Made by a program: the position numbers and the translations under genes | Shown here: piece by piece, positions 1 through 8,082 of the stretch | Position numbering within the stretch: position 1 is the stretch's first letter | Layout of the letters: each line of letters starts with the position of its first letter | The notes under the pieces: generated by a model | What the model was told of the DNA's origin: nothing | Seen by the model: only the letters and a program-made list of their open reading frames with translations | The model's database searches: none | NCBI GenBank assembly: GCA_025964675.1 | Contig: JAOPYI010000075.1 | Coordinates: 1 to 56,553 of the forward strand | Direction of reading: 5' to 3' | DNA: 56,553 bases | Origin: Sphaerisporangium sp. | GTDB lineage: Bacteria > Actinomycetota > Actinomycetes > Streptosporangiales > Streptosporangiaceae

Positions 1-664
1 CCCGTTCCTGGGTCAGCGAACTCGCGGGACCCTCCTGAAGGGGACGGCCGGTGGGCAACGTGAGCGCGGATGCCATCAGGCCGCGCCCGTGCGCGGCCAG
101 GGCCGCCGTTCCCTGCGGGTCCGTCGCATAGGTTCGGGACAGCCCGTGGAAAAACCCCGCCACGACGCCCGCCGGCCCGCCCTTGCCGAGATTCACCGCG
201 GTCACCTGACCAGCGTCGCGCAGGCCGGAATGGGCAAGGATGTCGACCAGCGGCACCTGCACGACGACCTGCTCGAAGTCGTCGTCGAAATGTAACGTGT
301 ACGGGCGGGTGCTGTCGTAGAGGGCCATCGCGCCCGGATCCAGCACGGCCACCCGCCCGTCCTGCTCGACCCGGCCCCGCCCTCGGGTCTGAATGCTCGC
401 AAGTAGGTACTGCTCACCGGCCCTTGCGATGAGCTGTGAGGTCCGGCGAACCCGCTGCCCGCCCGCGCGCACCGTGGAGATCTCCAGCCCGCCGATATCA
501 GCGTGCGTGATCTGGCCGGCGAAGTGACCCGGGCGGGTGGGTGCGGCGGTCAACTGCACAAACGTGTCGCAGATGCGATCACGCCAGTACTCGAAGGCAT
601 ACGGCGGCTCGACCACCGAGGTCGACCACACCTCGCCGGCCGCAGCAGGCTGCGCACCGCTCAT
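1..664 (-). CDS. AraC-family transcriptional regulator, N-terminal part (cut by window edge)
   Basis: The minus-strand frame is open from an ATG at 664 to the left edge with no stop, giving about 221 residues. The translation has the look of the AraC-binding-like domain: GEQYLLASIQTRG, then LDPGAMALYDSTRPYTLHF, then DDDFEQVVVQVP. This domain normally sits in front of a C-terminal double helix-turn-helix, which would lie outside the window. The family includes activators and repressors of catabolic or stress genes; no ligand can be named from the sequence. The start codon was chosen because it opens the frame just before conserved sequence (EVWSTSVVEPPYAFEYWRDR). The SDR relic immediately upstream on the same strand is a plausible former neighbour or target. 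Confidence 0.8.
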   Translation of the reverse strand, partial: MSGAQPAAAGEVWSTSVVEPPYAFEYWRDRICDTFVQLTAAPTRPGHFAGQITHADIGGLEISTVRAGGQRVRRTSQLIARAGEQYLLASIQTRGRGRVEQDGRVAVLDPGAMALYDSTRPYTLHFDDDFEQVVVQVPLVDILAHSGLRDAGQVTAVNLGKGGPAGVVAGFFHGLSRTYATDPQGTAALAAHGRGLMASALTLPTGRPLQEGPASSLTQER

Positions 665-759
665 CCCGACATTGTGCGGCACCCAAGCCCTGATCGACAC
701 AAAGAGGAGGCAAAAGGCGTATTTGGACACTAGGGGCTTTTACTTCAGTGACATTTTTG

Positions 760-918
760 TTTGGGTCCTGCGCTGGGTAGTGAGCCGTGGGTCGGTCAGC
801 TCTCGTCCACCGGCCCGTCCTTGGGCCCGGGTGCGTACGCCCCGACGGAGAAGGCGTGCACCAGGGTGGGTACGCCGGAGCTATGCGGATCGAATGCGAC
901 GGTGGACCGCAACCCAGG
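760..918 (-). pseudogene. Relic of an NAD-dependent epimerase/dehydratase (extended SDR)
   Basis: The minus-strand frame from about 918 reads GVPTLVHAFSVGAYAPGPKD followed by GPVDES and then TGA. It continues in the same frame with PTHG. In actinobacterial extended SDR proteins this stretch is usually SSVGAYSPGPKD, then VDESWPTDG, so the stop replaces the tryptophan codon (TGG to TGA). Neither the Rossmann start nor the catalytic YxxxK is present around it, so this is a fragment. Family identity is a recognition from memory and is moderately sure. No other gene was found between 665 and 951. Confidence 0.5.
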
Positions 919-951
919 GGATCGGCTCTACGTCGTACCGGGAGTGGGGGA

Positions 952-1647
952 CTAGCCGGTTCGACTGCGCTCGCTTATCCCGAAGACCTCCGCCATCGCC
1001 TGCTCACCTGCGGGGGTCGGTCTCAACGCCCTGGTCGAGCCGACCCTGACCAGCCAATGCCGATCGAGGAGGGTGCGGAGAAGCGCGGCGCCGGAGGTGC
1101 CCGCGAGATGAGCCCGGCGCTCGGTCCAGTCCAGGCAGGACCTGGCCATGGGACGCCTGCTGGGTGCGGTGAGATCTATGCTCAGGACGGTTTCGAACCA
1201 CGCCTTGCCCTCGTCGGTGAGAGCGAAGCCGGTGTCCTGCCGGAGCAGGCCCTTGAAGGTGAGGGCATCGGTCACGGCCACGCCCAGCCGTCCGGCCAGA
1301 TGGTCGTAGCATGTTCGGGCGAACATCAGCGCCTTGTTCGCGTTGTGTGCGCGCAGCGTCCTTGGTGTGGGGAGCGGGTCGGCGGAGTACGCGGCCAGGT
1401 CCTCCAGTAACTGGGCGGCATGGGGACCAGCCAGGCGGACATACCGGTGCCTGCCCTGCCGCTCCTCGGTGAGCAGCCCGCCCTCGACCAGCATCGACAG
1501 ATGGGCCGTCGCCGTCGACGCGGCCACTCCCGCGTGGTGGGCCAGTTCGCCGGCCGTCCAGACCCGACCGTCGAGCAGGGCCGTGCAGAAGGTGGCACGG
1601 GTGTCGTCGGCTAGTAGTTTGGCCAGCCTGGCCAGCGGGATTGTCAT
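952..1647 (-). CDS. ArsR-type winged-helix transcriptional regulator
   Basis: This is a 231-residue protein with an N-terminal winged helix: LAKLLADDTRATFCTALLDG leads into AGELAHHAGVAASTATAHLS (recognition helix) and GLLTEERQGRHRYVRL (wing). That layout is typical of ArsR-like repressors. The C-terminal half (about 100-231) is a longer effector-type domain without recognisable metal-binding cysteines, so metal sensing is unlikely. An upstream start at 1698 is possible but would run into the promoter space shared with the divergent P450 gene. The ATG at 1647 gives a normal family start (MTIPLARLAKLL). Divergent placement suggests it controls the P450/PEP-mutase pair. Confidence 0.85.
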   Translation of the reverse strand: MTIPLARLAKLLADDTRATFCTALLDGRVWTAGELAHHAGVAASTATAHLSMLVEGGLLTEERQGRHRYVRLAGPHAAQLLEDLAAYSADPLPTPRTLRAHNANKALMFARTCYDHLAGRLGVAVTDALTFKGLLRQDTGFALTDEGKAWFETVLSIDLTAPSRRPMARSCLDWTERRAHLAGTSGAALLRTLLDRHWLVRVGSTRALRPTPAGEQAMAEVFGISERSRTG

Positions 1648-1712
1648 GGCTCCATCATCGGTCACCCATAGTTCGGCGCTCACCGAAACGTCGTGCACCT
1701 AGCGTCCTTCCT

Positions 1713-2684
1713 ATGAACGCACCCTGTCGTGAACCGTATGAAGAGGAGCCAGGCCGCTGGCGGATGACCCGGCAGGCCGACGTCCGGGCCGCACTGGCAG
1801 ACCCCCGTCTGCAAGTCACGCCGCCGGCGCCGGGTGACGGGCCGATGGCGAGGCTGCGGAGGGCGGTCAGCAGGTTCAGCGACGGCGCTGAGCACACCGC
1901 CCGGCGGTCCGCGGCGGTGGCGGAGTACGGCAGGATCGCGGTGGCGGCCCTGCGCGCCGAGGTGGGGGCACGCGTGTGCGTGGAGCTGGCAGCGGCCCGA
2001 GGCGGCCGGATCGACCTGATGCCAGCGGCACGGGCGATCCCGGTCGGGGTGCTGGCGACCGCCATGGGCCTACAGGCCGGGCTGAGCAGTGAGGTATCGG
2101 AGGTGGTCGCGGTGATCGCCGCCGCCTACCCGCCTGGTGCGGTGGTGGAGCCCGTGCCCGCGGACCGGGCCGTGACCCGGCTGGAAGCACTGCTCGGGCA
2201 CCCCGAGCCCGGCAGGTTCGCGGCCCTGGCGGTCCTGCTGGTGCAGACCTGTGACGCCACCGCCGGGCTGATCGGCAACACTCTGGGCCAGGTGCTGTCG
2301 CACGGTGCCCGAGGCGCGGTGGACGCGGCACTGGCCGAGACGCTGCGTTTCGATCCGCCGGTCCGCGCCACGGTACGGATCGCCCGCGAGCCCGTCTCGA
2401 TCGGCGAGGTCGCGATCCCCGCCACCGCGACGGTCATCCTGGATCTGGCCGCTGCCAACCGCGATCCAGCGGTGTTCGCCTATCCCGGCAGGTTCGATCC
2501 GGGCAGACCCGAACGCGCGTCGCTGACCTTCGGCTCGGGACACCGGTCTTGTCCCGGCGAGAAGGCCGCCTTCGAAATGGCCGCCGGGTTCGTCCAAGCC
2601 GCCCTGGGCTGCGAGCTCGCTGATATCCGCTATGCCCCTTCGACCAACTTGCGGGTCCCGTCCCGCCTGGAGGTGATCGCGTGA
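1713..2684 (+). CDS. Short cytochrome P450
   Basis: A 323-residue haem-thiolate monooxygenase-like protein. The haem motif is FGSGHRSCPG with the ligand Cys at about residue 280. The K-helix ExxR motif is ETLR at about 209-212. The I-helix region reads TCDATAGLIGNTL, which lacks the usual AGxxT acid-alcohol pair, so oxygen activation may differ from a classic P450. It is some 70-80 residues shorter than usual, mostly at the N-terminus. The ATG at 1713 was preferred over 1641 because the upstream start overlaps the divergent regulator; no strong ribosome site precedes it, so translation may be leaderless. It overlaps the next gene by four bases (GTGA), indicating co-translation. Confidence 0.82.
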   Translation: MNAPCREPYEEEPGRWRMTRQADVRAALADPRLQVTPPAPGDGPMARLRRAVSRFSDGAEHTARRSAAVAEYGRIAVAALRAEVGARVCVELAAARGGRIDLMPAARAIPVGVLATAMGLQAGLSSEVSEVVAVIAAAYPPGAVVEPVPADRAVTRLEALLGHPEPGRFAALAVLLVQTCDATAGLIGNTLGQVLSHGARGAVDAALAETLRFDPPVRATVRIAREPVSIGEVAIPATATVILDLAAANRDPAVFAYPGRFDPGRPERASLTFGSGHRSCPGEKAAFEMAAGFVQAALGCELADIRYAPSTNLRVPSRLEVIA

Positions 2685-3541
2685 CCGCCGATCGGTTCGC
2701 CGAGTTCCGGGCACTGCACCACGCCGCCGAACCACTGCTGTTGCCGAACGCCTGGGACTACGCCTCGGCCGCCGCGCTCGCCGACGCCGGGTTCGCCGCG
2801 GTGGGTACGACGAGTCTCGGCGTCGCCGCGGCCGCCGGAAAGCCGGACGCCGAGGCGGCCACCCTCGAGGAGACCCTGACCCTCGCCGGGTCGATCACAG
2901 GCCTGCCATGCCCGGTCAGCGTGGACGTCGAGTCCGGCTTCGGCGGCGGTCCCACGCAGGTGGCGGACCTCGCCCAGCAGCTCGCCGAGCTCGGGGTGGC
3001 AGGGGTCAACATCGAGGACGGCCGCCCGGACGGCGCGCTGGCCGATCTGAGAGCACAGCGGGAACTGATCAGCGCGGTCAAGGCCCGGGTGCCGCGCCTG
3101 TTCGTCAACGCCCGGACCGATGCCTTCTGGCTCGGCACGCCCGAGCCGCTGACCGAGGCCCTCACCCGTACGGCCGCCTTCGCCGACGCCGGTGCTGACG
3201 GCGTGTTCGTGCCGGGGATCGCAGCGGACGCCGACATCGCGGCCATCACCGCGAAGATCGGCGTCCCACTGAACGTGCTCTTCATGCCCGGCCGTCACAC
3301 GGTGGAGGGGCTGGCGGCGCTCGGCGTCCGGCGCATCAGCACGGGCTCACTGCTGTTCCGGGCGGCACTCCACGCCACCGTCCGCACCGCCCTCGCCGTC
3401 CGGGACGGTGCTCCGGTCACGGCCGGCCTGCCCACCTACGACGAGGTCGTGGCGCTGATCAGCCCGCTCGACCCCTCTCGCGAGCCTGCTAGAGCCCGGG
3501 GGTTCGGCCCGCAGGTGCCGAACGACAGCCCCCCTCCGTGA
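2681..3541 (+). CDS. Isocitrate lyase/PEP mutase superfamily protein
   Basis: A 286-residue TIM-barrel protein of the PEP mutase/2-methylisocitrate lyase superfamily. Family features include LLLPNAWDYASA near the N-terminus, the metal-binding region VDVESGFGGGP, NIEDGRP and VNARTDAFW. The catalytic cysteine loop of true isocitrate lyases (KxCGH) is absent, so C-C lyase activity on (methyl)isocitrate is doubtful. The superfamily also contains oxaloacetate decarboxylases, carboxyPEP mutases and uncharacterised members. The GTG start overlaps the P450 stop. The set of regulator, P450 and this protein is, as far as I recall, a recurrent actinobacterial arrangement of unknown product. A small dyad (GAGTAC-N6-GTACTC, 3548-3565) follows the stop. 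Confidence 0.88.
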   Translation: MTADRFAEFRALHHAAEPLLLPNAWDYASAAALADAGFAAVGTTSLGVAAAAGKPDAEAATLEETLTLAGSITGLPCPVSVDVESGFGGGPTQVADLAQQLAELGVAGVNIEDGRPDGALADLRAQRELISAVKARVPRLFVNARTDAFWLGTPEPLTEALTRTAAFADAGADGVFVPGIAADADIAAITAKIGVPLNVLFMPGRHTVEGLAALGVRRISTGSLLFRAALHATVRTALAVRDGAPVTAGLPTYDEVVALISPLDPSREPARARGFGPQVPNDSPPP

Positions 3542-3589
3542 TGCCCCGAGTACGGAGAGGTACTCTCGGGCGAGGAGGGGGCGAGCGGG

Positions 3590-4699
3590 GTGCCCGGGGA
3601 AGAAGCAGCTCAGACCGAGGTGAGTGTCGGCATACTGGCGTCACCCGGCGTGGTCTCCGAGCTGGCCGCGACCTTCCTGCCCGAGCTCGCGGAAAAGCTC
3701 GCGGCGCGCCTGCCGGACCTTCGATGGAGCATTGAGGTCGTCGAGGAGGGGCTCGTCGACCCGCCGGTCGAGCTCAGCGAGCTGATCGCCGCCGGGCGCA
3801 GAGCCATGCTCGATCGCGGCTGGCACCTCGCGCTCTGTGTCACCGATCTTCCGCTCCAGACGGCCCGGCGGCCCGTGATCGCCCACGCCAGCGCCGCGCA
3901 CGGCGTGGCGGTGCTGTCCCTGCCCGCGCTCGGCCCGGTGGGGGTCCGCCGGCGGGCCATCTCCGCCAGCGTGCGGCTGGTCGAAGCCATGCTCGGAGCG
4001 GTGAGCCCGGAGGGCGGCGAGGAGGCGGGCGGCGGGACGGCGGGACGGCGGCCATCCGCCGCCGTCGCCCGGCGGGCACGGGAGCTCGGCGGGCGACTCG
4101 AAGCCGACGACCGAGGCATGCACCTCGTCGCCCGGGTGATCACCGGTAACGTGTGGCTGTTGCTCGGCATGCTGCGTGCCAACAGGCCCTGGCGGCTCGC
4201 GATACGACTCTCACGCGTGCTGGTGGCCGCGGCCGCGGCGGTGGCCGCGGCGCTGGTCACGAGCGACATCTGGCGGCTGGCCGACCACCTTGGACATGTC
4301 CGGCTGAGCGTGCTCACCATCGGATCGGTGCTTGCCATGACCCTCACCATCGTCATCGGCGCGAACCTCTGGGAACGGCATCCCAACGCGAATGCGCGCG
4401 AGCAGGTCATGTTGTTCAACATCGTCACGGTGACCACGGTGATCATAGGGGTGGTGGTCTTCTACATCGCGCTCTTCCTGATCGCGTTTGCCGGGGCGGC
4501 GGCGCTCGTACCGGACGGGTTCTTCGCGAGCGTCCTCCGCCACCCGGTCGACTTCTCCGACCACCTCGATCTGGCGTGGCTGGCGGCCTCGATCGCCACC
4601 GTCGGTGGCGCGCTCGGCGCTGGGCTGGAGAGCGACGACGCCGTGCGTGAGGCGGCTTACACCTATCGCCCGGACACCCCGCTCACCGGGCGCACATGA
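3590..4699 (+). CDS. Conserved membrane protein of unknown function
   Basis: A 369-residue protein from a GTG at 3590. The first ~200 residues are soluble and begin SVGILASPGVVSELAATF, a mixed alpha/beta stretch. From about residue 205 there are four or five hydrophobic segments: VLVAAAAAVAAALV, LTIGSVLAMTLTIVIGANL, a long pair around VTTVIIGVVVFYIALFLIAF, and LAWLAASIATVGGALGAGL. I do not recognise the family with certainty; similar two-part proteins are annotated as hypothetical membrane proteins in actinomycetes. It stands alone on its strand, 48 bases after the PEP-mutase gene, so read-through from that operon is possible. Confidence 0.75.
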   Translation: MPGEEAAQTEVSVGILASPGVVSELAATFLPELAEKLAARLPDLRWSIEVVEEGLVDPPVELSELIAAGRRAMLDRGWHLALCVTDLPLQTARRPVIAHASAAHGVAVLSLPALGPVGVRRRAISASVRLVEAMLGAVSPEGGEEAGGGTAGRRPSAAVARRARELGGRLEADDRGMHLVARVITGNVWLLLGMLRANRPWRLAIRLSRVLVAAAAAVAAALVTSDIWRLADHLGHVRLSVLTIGSVLAMTLTIVIGANLWERHPNANAREQVMLFNIVTVTTVIIGVVVFYIALFLIAFAGAAALVPDGFFASVLRHPVDFSDHLDLAWLAASIATVGGALGAGLESDDAVREAAYTYRPDTPLTGRT

Positions 4700-4754
4700 T
4701 CCCGCGAGCTCCCGCCCGTCGGGCGCGTCAGCTCGACGGGTGAGCTCGAGCTCG

Positions 4755-4900
4755 CGGAACAAGACCCCGCGAGGGCGGAGGCGGCGGCGAAGGCCACCAC
4801 GCCGCCCAGCAGTATGCGCGGCGGGGTCCGACCCGGTCGGCCAGCGTGCCGAAGACCCGTTTCAGCACGATGTGGGCCCCGTCGTAGAGGACAGCAGCCC
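4755..4900 (-). pseudogene. Frameshifted fragment of an MFS transporter
   Basis: On the minus strand one frame reads AVLYDGAHIVLKRVFGTLAD then RVGPRR. The continuation ILLGGVVAFAAASALAG lies in a different frame. Joined, these match the second helix, the loop motif (G-x-LADRxGxRR) and the third helix of major facilitator transporters. Nothing resembling the other ten helices surrounds it. It is a short frameshifted relic of an efflux-type MFS protein. Confidence 0.5.
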
Positions 4901-4947
4901 CCTGGCGTCAACAGTGGCAGGGCGTGACCTCCTGCCGTTCCGCATCA

Positions 4948-4983
4948 TCTACAGTGTCGTAGAACTTCTACTCATTGTAGAAG
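4948..4983. promoter_or_regulatory. Overlapping GTAGA/TCTAC dyads (BlaI/CopY-like operator array)
   Basis: Three overlapping dyads share arms. TCTAC-N6-GTAGA lies at 4948-4963, GTAGAA-C-TTCTAC at 4959-4971, and CTTCTAC-TCATT-GTAGAAG (7-bp perfect arms) at 4965-4983. The half-site resembles the TGTAG/CTACA sites bound by BlaI/MecI/CopY repressors. The sequence is clearly richer in A and T than its surroundings. It sits just upstream of the PAP2 relic and the glycosyltransferase/deacetylase genes. The identity of the regulator is inference. Confidence 0.5.
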
Positions 4984-5108
4984 ATGAGCCTCTGGCCCGG
5001 GTGTGCCACGCCGCCGTATGCCGCCGCTCACGGTGGCGCAGCCAGCGCCGCTGCCGGCGGACAGGCAATAGCCGGACTGCCCGGAAGAGAGATCTGAATG
5101 GGGACATC

Positions 5109-5460
5109 ATGCCGTTGACGGCGGTCGGCCCGCACGTTGCGGCGGCGCACACCGGGCTGTCAGCGATCAACTCCACCGGGTGGGGGCGGGCCGCCGTGAC
5201 GGCGACCCCGTGAAGATGGCCGCCGCGTCGTGTGCGCCGATCGGCGCACTGCTGGCGCTCACCCAGCAGATCGTCTCGGCGGTGGCGCAGCCACACCCGT
5301 ACACCAGCCTGCCCCACATCCTGGCGCTCGCCGACCACAGCGGTCACCTGTCCTTCCCCAGCGACCACGCCACCATGGCCGGAGCGGTCGCCGCCGCCCT
5401 GTTCCTGGTCCACCGCCGCCTGTTTTCCCGACGTAAAGCATCGACTACTGAAAGGCCACC
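5109..5460 (+). pseudogene. Truncated PAP2-family phosphatase
   Basis: Two adjoining frames carry pieces of a PAP2 phosphatase. The first (5109-5213) reads MPLTAVGPHVAAAHTGLSAI and stops. The second, from about 5214, reads APIGALLALTQQIVSAVAQP, then HPYTSLPHILALADHSGH and LSFPSDHATMAGAVAAALFL. RPxPY is nearly kept (QPHPY), and the PSDHA box contains the catalytic His of the second motif. The third motif (SRxxxxxHxxxD) and the C-terminal helices are missing, because the frame runs into the start of the glycosyltransferase. These enzymes dephosphorylate undecaprenyl or lipid phosphates, which fits the following envelope-lipid genes. A short alternative product from 5180 cannot be excluded. Confidence 0.6.
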
Positions 5461-5465
5461 ACCTT

Positions 5466-6623
5466 ATGGGACCAGCAGCGCAGCGGATCACGGTCGTGTC
5501 GGCCAGCGTGGGCGCCGGGCACGACGGCGCGGCCAGGGAACTGGCCCGGCGCCTGACCGAGCGGGGCTTCCAGGTCGACTGCCATGACTTTCTCGACCTG
5601 CTGCCTGTAGCGCTCGGGCGCGCGTTGCGCAGCACCTACGCGCTGCAGTTGCGGGTCGCCCCTGACAGTTGGGGATGGCTGCTCATCGTGCTGAGCCGGC
5701 ATCGGTCCCTCACCGCGGCCGCCACCGGACTCTGCCGGCTGGCCACCAAAAGACTCCGCCGGATCGTGCCGGCCGACACCGCCGCCGTCGTGTCGACCTA
5801 TCCGCTGGCCAGCCAGGCATTGGCAGGGATGCGGCGGCGCGGCCTTCTGGACGCCCCGATGATCACCTACCTCACCGACATGTCCGTGCACCCGCTGTGG
5901 GTCGCCGACGGAGTCGACACCCATGTGGCGCTGCACCCGGTGGCGGCGTTTCAGGCACAGCTCCTGGGGGCCGCCGCAGTACAGGTCGCCAAGCCAGCCG
6001 TCCCGCCCGGCTTCCGCCCGGCGGTCTCAGCCACCGAACGCAGCGCCGCGCAGTTGCGATTCGGACTGCCGCACGAGCAGGGCCCGCTCGCTCTGGTGGT
6101 CGCCGGATCATGGGGCGTGGGTGACATCGAGCGGACCGCTCGCGACATCACCGCCACCGGGCTGGCCACACCGGTCGTCCTGTGCGGGCGGAACACGGCG
6201 TTGCGCGGCGCGATCACCGCCAGCGGCGCCGGGATCGCGCTGGGGTGGGTGGACGACATGCCCGCCCTGCTCCGCGCCTGCGATGTGGTGATCCAGAACG
6301 CCGGCGGGCTCAGCTCACTGGAAGCACTCGCGGCGGGCCTGCCGGTGATCAGCTACCGGTGCCTGCCCGGGCACGGCAGCACCAACGCCGCCGCCCTCGA
6401 CCTGGCCGGCTGGGCACCCTGGGTGCAGCGGCCAGACGACCTCGCCGACGTGTTGTCGGCGTCGCTGGCTCTGCCGCTCAGACGGGCATGGGTATCCGCC
6501 GCAGACGCCGACCCGGCTGCGATCATCGCCGGCCTCGCCCGCCAGGACGTGCTCGCACCGCTGCTACGACTGGACGCCCGGACGGAACCGGTAGAGCTCG
6601 CCGCCACGGGCACAGGACTGTGA
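5466..6623 (+). CDS. MGDG-synthase-like glycolipid glycosyltransferase (GT28 type)
   Basis: A 385-residue glycosyltransferase with the MGDG-synthase N-terminal domain: ITVVSASVGAGHDGAARELA, the conserved GAGHxxAA motif at about residues 13-20. The C-terminal domain holds VVIQNAGGLSSLEALAAGLP, the GGxxxxEA nucleotide-sugar/acceptor region of GT28 enzymes. Related proteins transfer a sugar from UDP-sugar to diacylglycerol at the inner membrane face. The ATG at 5466 was chosen because the family motif begins there; frames upstream belong to the PAP2 relic. It overlaps the following deacetylase by one base (TGATG), so the two are co-translated and probably act on the same envelope glycolipid or glycan. 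Confidence 0.85.
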   Translation: MGPAAQRITVVSASVGAGHDGAARELARRLTERGFQVDCHDFLDLLPVALGRALRSTYALQLRVAPDSWGWLLIVLSRHRSLTAAATGLCRLATKRLRRIVPADTAAVVSTYPLASQALAGMRRRGLLDAPMITYLTDMSVHPLWVADGVDTHVALHPVAAFQAQLLGAAAVQVAKPAVPPGFRPAVSATERSAAQLRFGLPHEQGPLALVVAGSWGVGDIERTARDITATGLATPVVLCGRNTALRGAITASGAGIALGWVDDMPALLRACDVVIQNAGGLSSLEALAAGLPVISYRCLPGHGSTNAAALDLAGWAPWVQRPDDLADVLSASLALPLRRAWVSAADADPAAIIAGLARQDVLAPLLRLDARTEPVELAATGTGL

Positions 6624-7354
6624 TGGGCCGCGCACTCCGCGCCGCGCTGGGCCTGACCGGGCTCGCGCTGGCGGCACACGCCGCCCCCGCGCTCACCTCC
6701 ATCGGGCCGTTGCGCAAGCGTCTGCTGCCCCACCTGGCCGGTGTCGGGGACCCCGGCCACATCGCGCTCACCTTCGACGACGGGCCGGACCCGGCCTCCA
6801 CCCCGGCGTTCCTCACAGTGCTGGACAAGCATCAGGCCAAGGCCACGTTCTTCCTTCTCGGCCAAATGCTGTGGGCCGCGCCGGAACTGGGGAGGGACCT
6901 GGTCGAGGCCGGGCACGAGGTCGCCGTACACGGCTGGGACCACCGCCCCACGCTGATTCGGGGCCCGCGCGCCATCTACAACGACCTGGCCAGGGCCACT
7001 GACCTGATCGCCGCGGTCACCGGGCAGACACCCCGCTGGTACCGGCCGCCCTACGGGGTCCTGAGCACCTCTACCCTGATCGCGGCGCGCAGGCTGGACC
7101 TTACCCCCGTACTGTGGACCAACTGGGGACGGGACTGGCAACGCGACGCCACCCCCCAGATTGTCCTGGCCACCCTCACCCGGAACATGGACGGCGGTGC
7201 GACCGTGCTACTGCACGACTCCGACTGCACCTCCGCGCCCGGCTCGTGGCGAAACACCCTCGGCGCGCTACCCGCGATCCTCGAAGAAGTCCATGCGCGG
7301 GGCCTGTCCATCGGCCCACTCCGCGACCATCACCACTCGCCGCACACTCCCTGA
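6623..7354 (+). CDS. Polysaccharide deacetylase (NodB domain)
   Basis: A 243-residue CE4/NodB enzyme. The N-terminus is hydrophobic (RAALGLTGLALAAHAAPALT) and acts as a signal peptide or anchor. Motif 1 is ALTFDDGPDPAST around residue 50, supplying the catalytic base and metal aspartates. The second metal motif is VAVHGWDHRP around 98-106. RPPYG and the late LLHDSD motif complete the active site. The family removes N-acetyl groups from chitin-like glycans or peptidoglycan, outside the cell. Start overlap with the glycosyltransferase stop places both in one operon. Confidence 0.9.
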   Translation: MGRALRAALGLTGLALAAHAAPALTSIGPLRKRLLPHLAGVGDPGHIALTFDDGPDPASTPAFLTVLDKHQAKATFFLLGQMLWAAPELGRDLVEAGHEVAVHGWDHRPTLIRGPRAIYNDLARATDLIAAVTGQTPRWYRPPYGVLSTSTLIAARRLDLTPVLWTNWGRDWQRDATPQIVLATLTRNMDGGATVLLHDSDCTSAPGSWRNTLGALPAILEEVHARGLSIGPLRDHHHSPHTP

Positions 7355-7441
7355 TCCCGACGAGCTGACAGTATCTCGCTGTGCCGCACGGGCCGCTCGT
7401 GGTCGCGGCAGTTGCCGCGGGCGGGACGAACGAGCAGGAGG

Positions 7442-7945
7442 TCACCGAGCGGGGGGCCTGCTCCCGGCGCCCGGCGCGGGCAGTTGGGCGGTGGAGTCCG
7501 CGTACTTAAGGAGCAGGCGCGCGAATTCGAGCCGCTCGGCTGCGGGCCAGTCGCGGGTGATGTATTCGAATGCCTGCCGCTGTTGGTGGCGGAAATGATT
7601 GAGGAGGGCGATGCCTTCCTCGGTGAGGTGGAGCACGGTGCGCCTGCCGTCCTGCTGAGAGGCCGCGCGGACCAGGTAGCCGTGGGAGATGCAGTCGCTC
7701 ACCATGCGGCTGGCCACGGACGGGTCCACCAGGAGGTGATCGGCAAGCCTACCGACCGTCATCTCCGTGGCGGCCTCGTTCGCCTCATCGACGATGTTGA
7801 GGACCAGGTTGCGTTTGAGGTCCTTGCGGCCCACCGGGGGGTCGACAGGGGCCTGCATGGTGCGCCGCCGCAGCCGGGCGAAGGCCGCGCCGACGGCGTC
7901 CAGTAGTGCCTGTCCCTGCGGGGTGAAGGCGTCCGAGGTCGTCAC
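7442..7945 (-). CDS. MarR-family transcriptional regulator
   Basis: A 167-residue winged-helix protein with MarR layout. LKRNLVLNIVDEANEAATEM is followed by TVGRLADHLLVDPSVASRMV (helix-turn-helix) and the wing LVRAASQQDGRRTVLHLTEE, which includes the typical D-x-R-R. The C-terminal helices (HFRHQQRQAFEYITRDWPAA) form the dimer region. It is transcribed divergently from the amidohydrolase at 8083, which is its likeliest target. The shared intergenic region (7946-8082) holds GCATCT/AGATGC inverted arms and repeated TGCAT words, but I could not define an operator. Confidence 0.88.
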   Translation of the reverse strand: MTTSDAFTPQGQALLDAVGAAFARLRRRTMQAPVDPPVGRKDLKRNLVLNIVDEANEAATEMTVGRLADHLLVDPSVASRMVSDCISHGYLVRAASQQDGRRTVLHLTEEGIALLNHFRHQQRQAFEYITRDWPAAERLEFARLLLKYADSTAQLPAPGAGSRPPAR

Positions 7946-8082
7946 GCCGACAGCTTATCGCACGCATCTGCAGACAGCACATACGTGCGAAGATGCATGG
8001 AGTTGTGGTTTGCATTAGCGTGTTCGTTGCGGTGGAAGACCTCAGCCGCAGCGGCCCGACGGGCCTGCCAAAAGGGAGAGTC

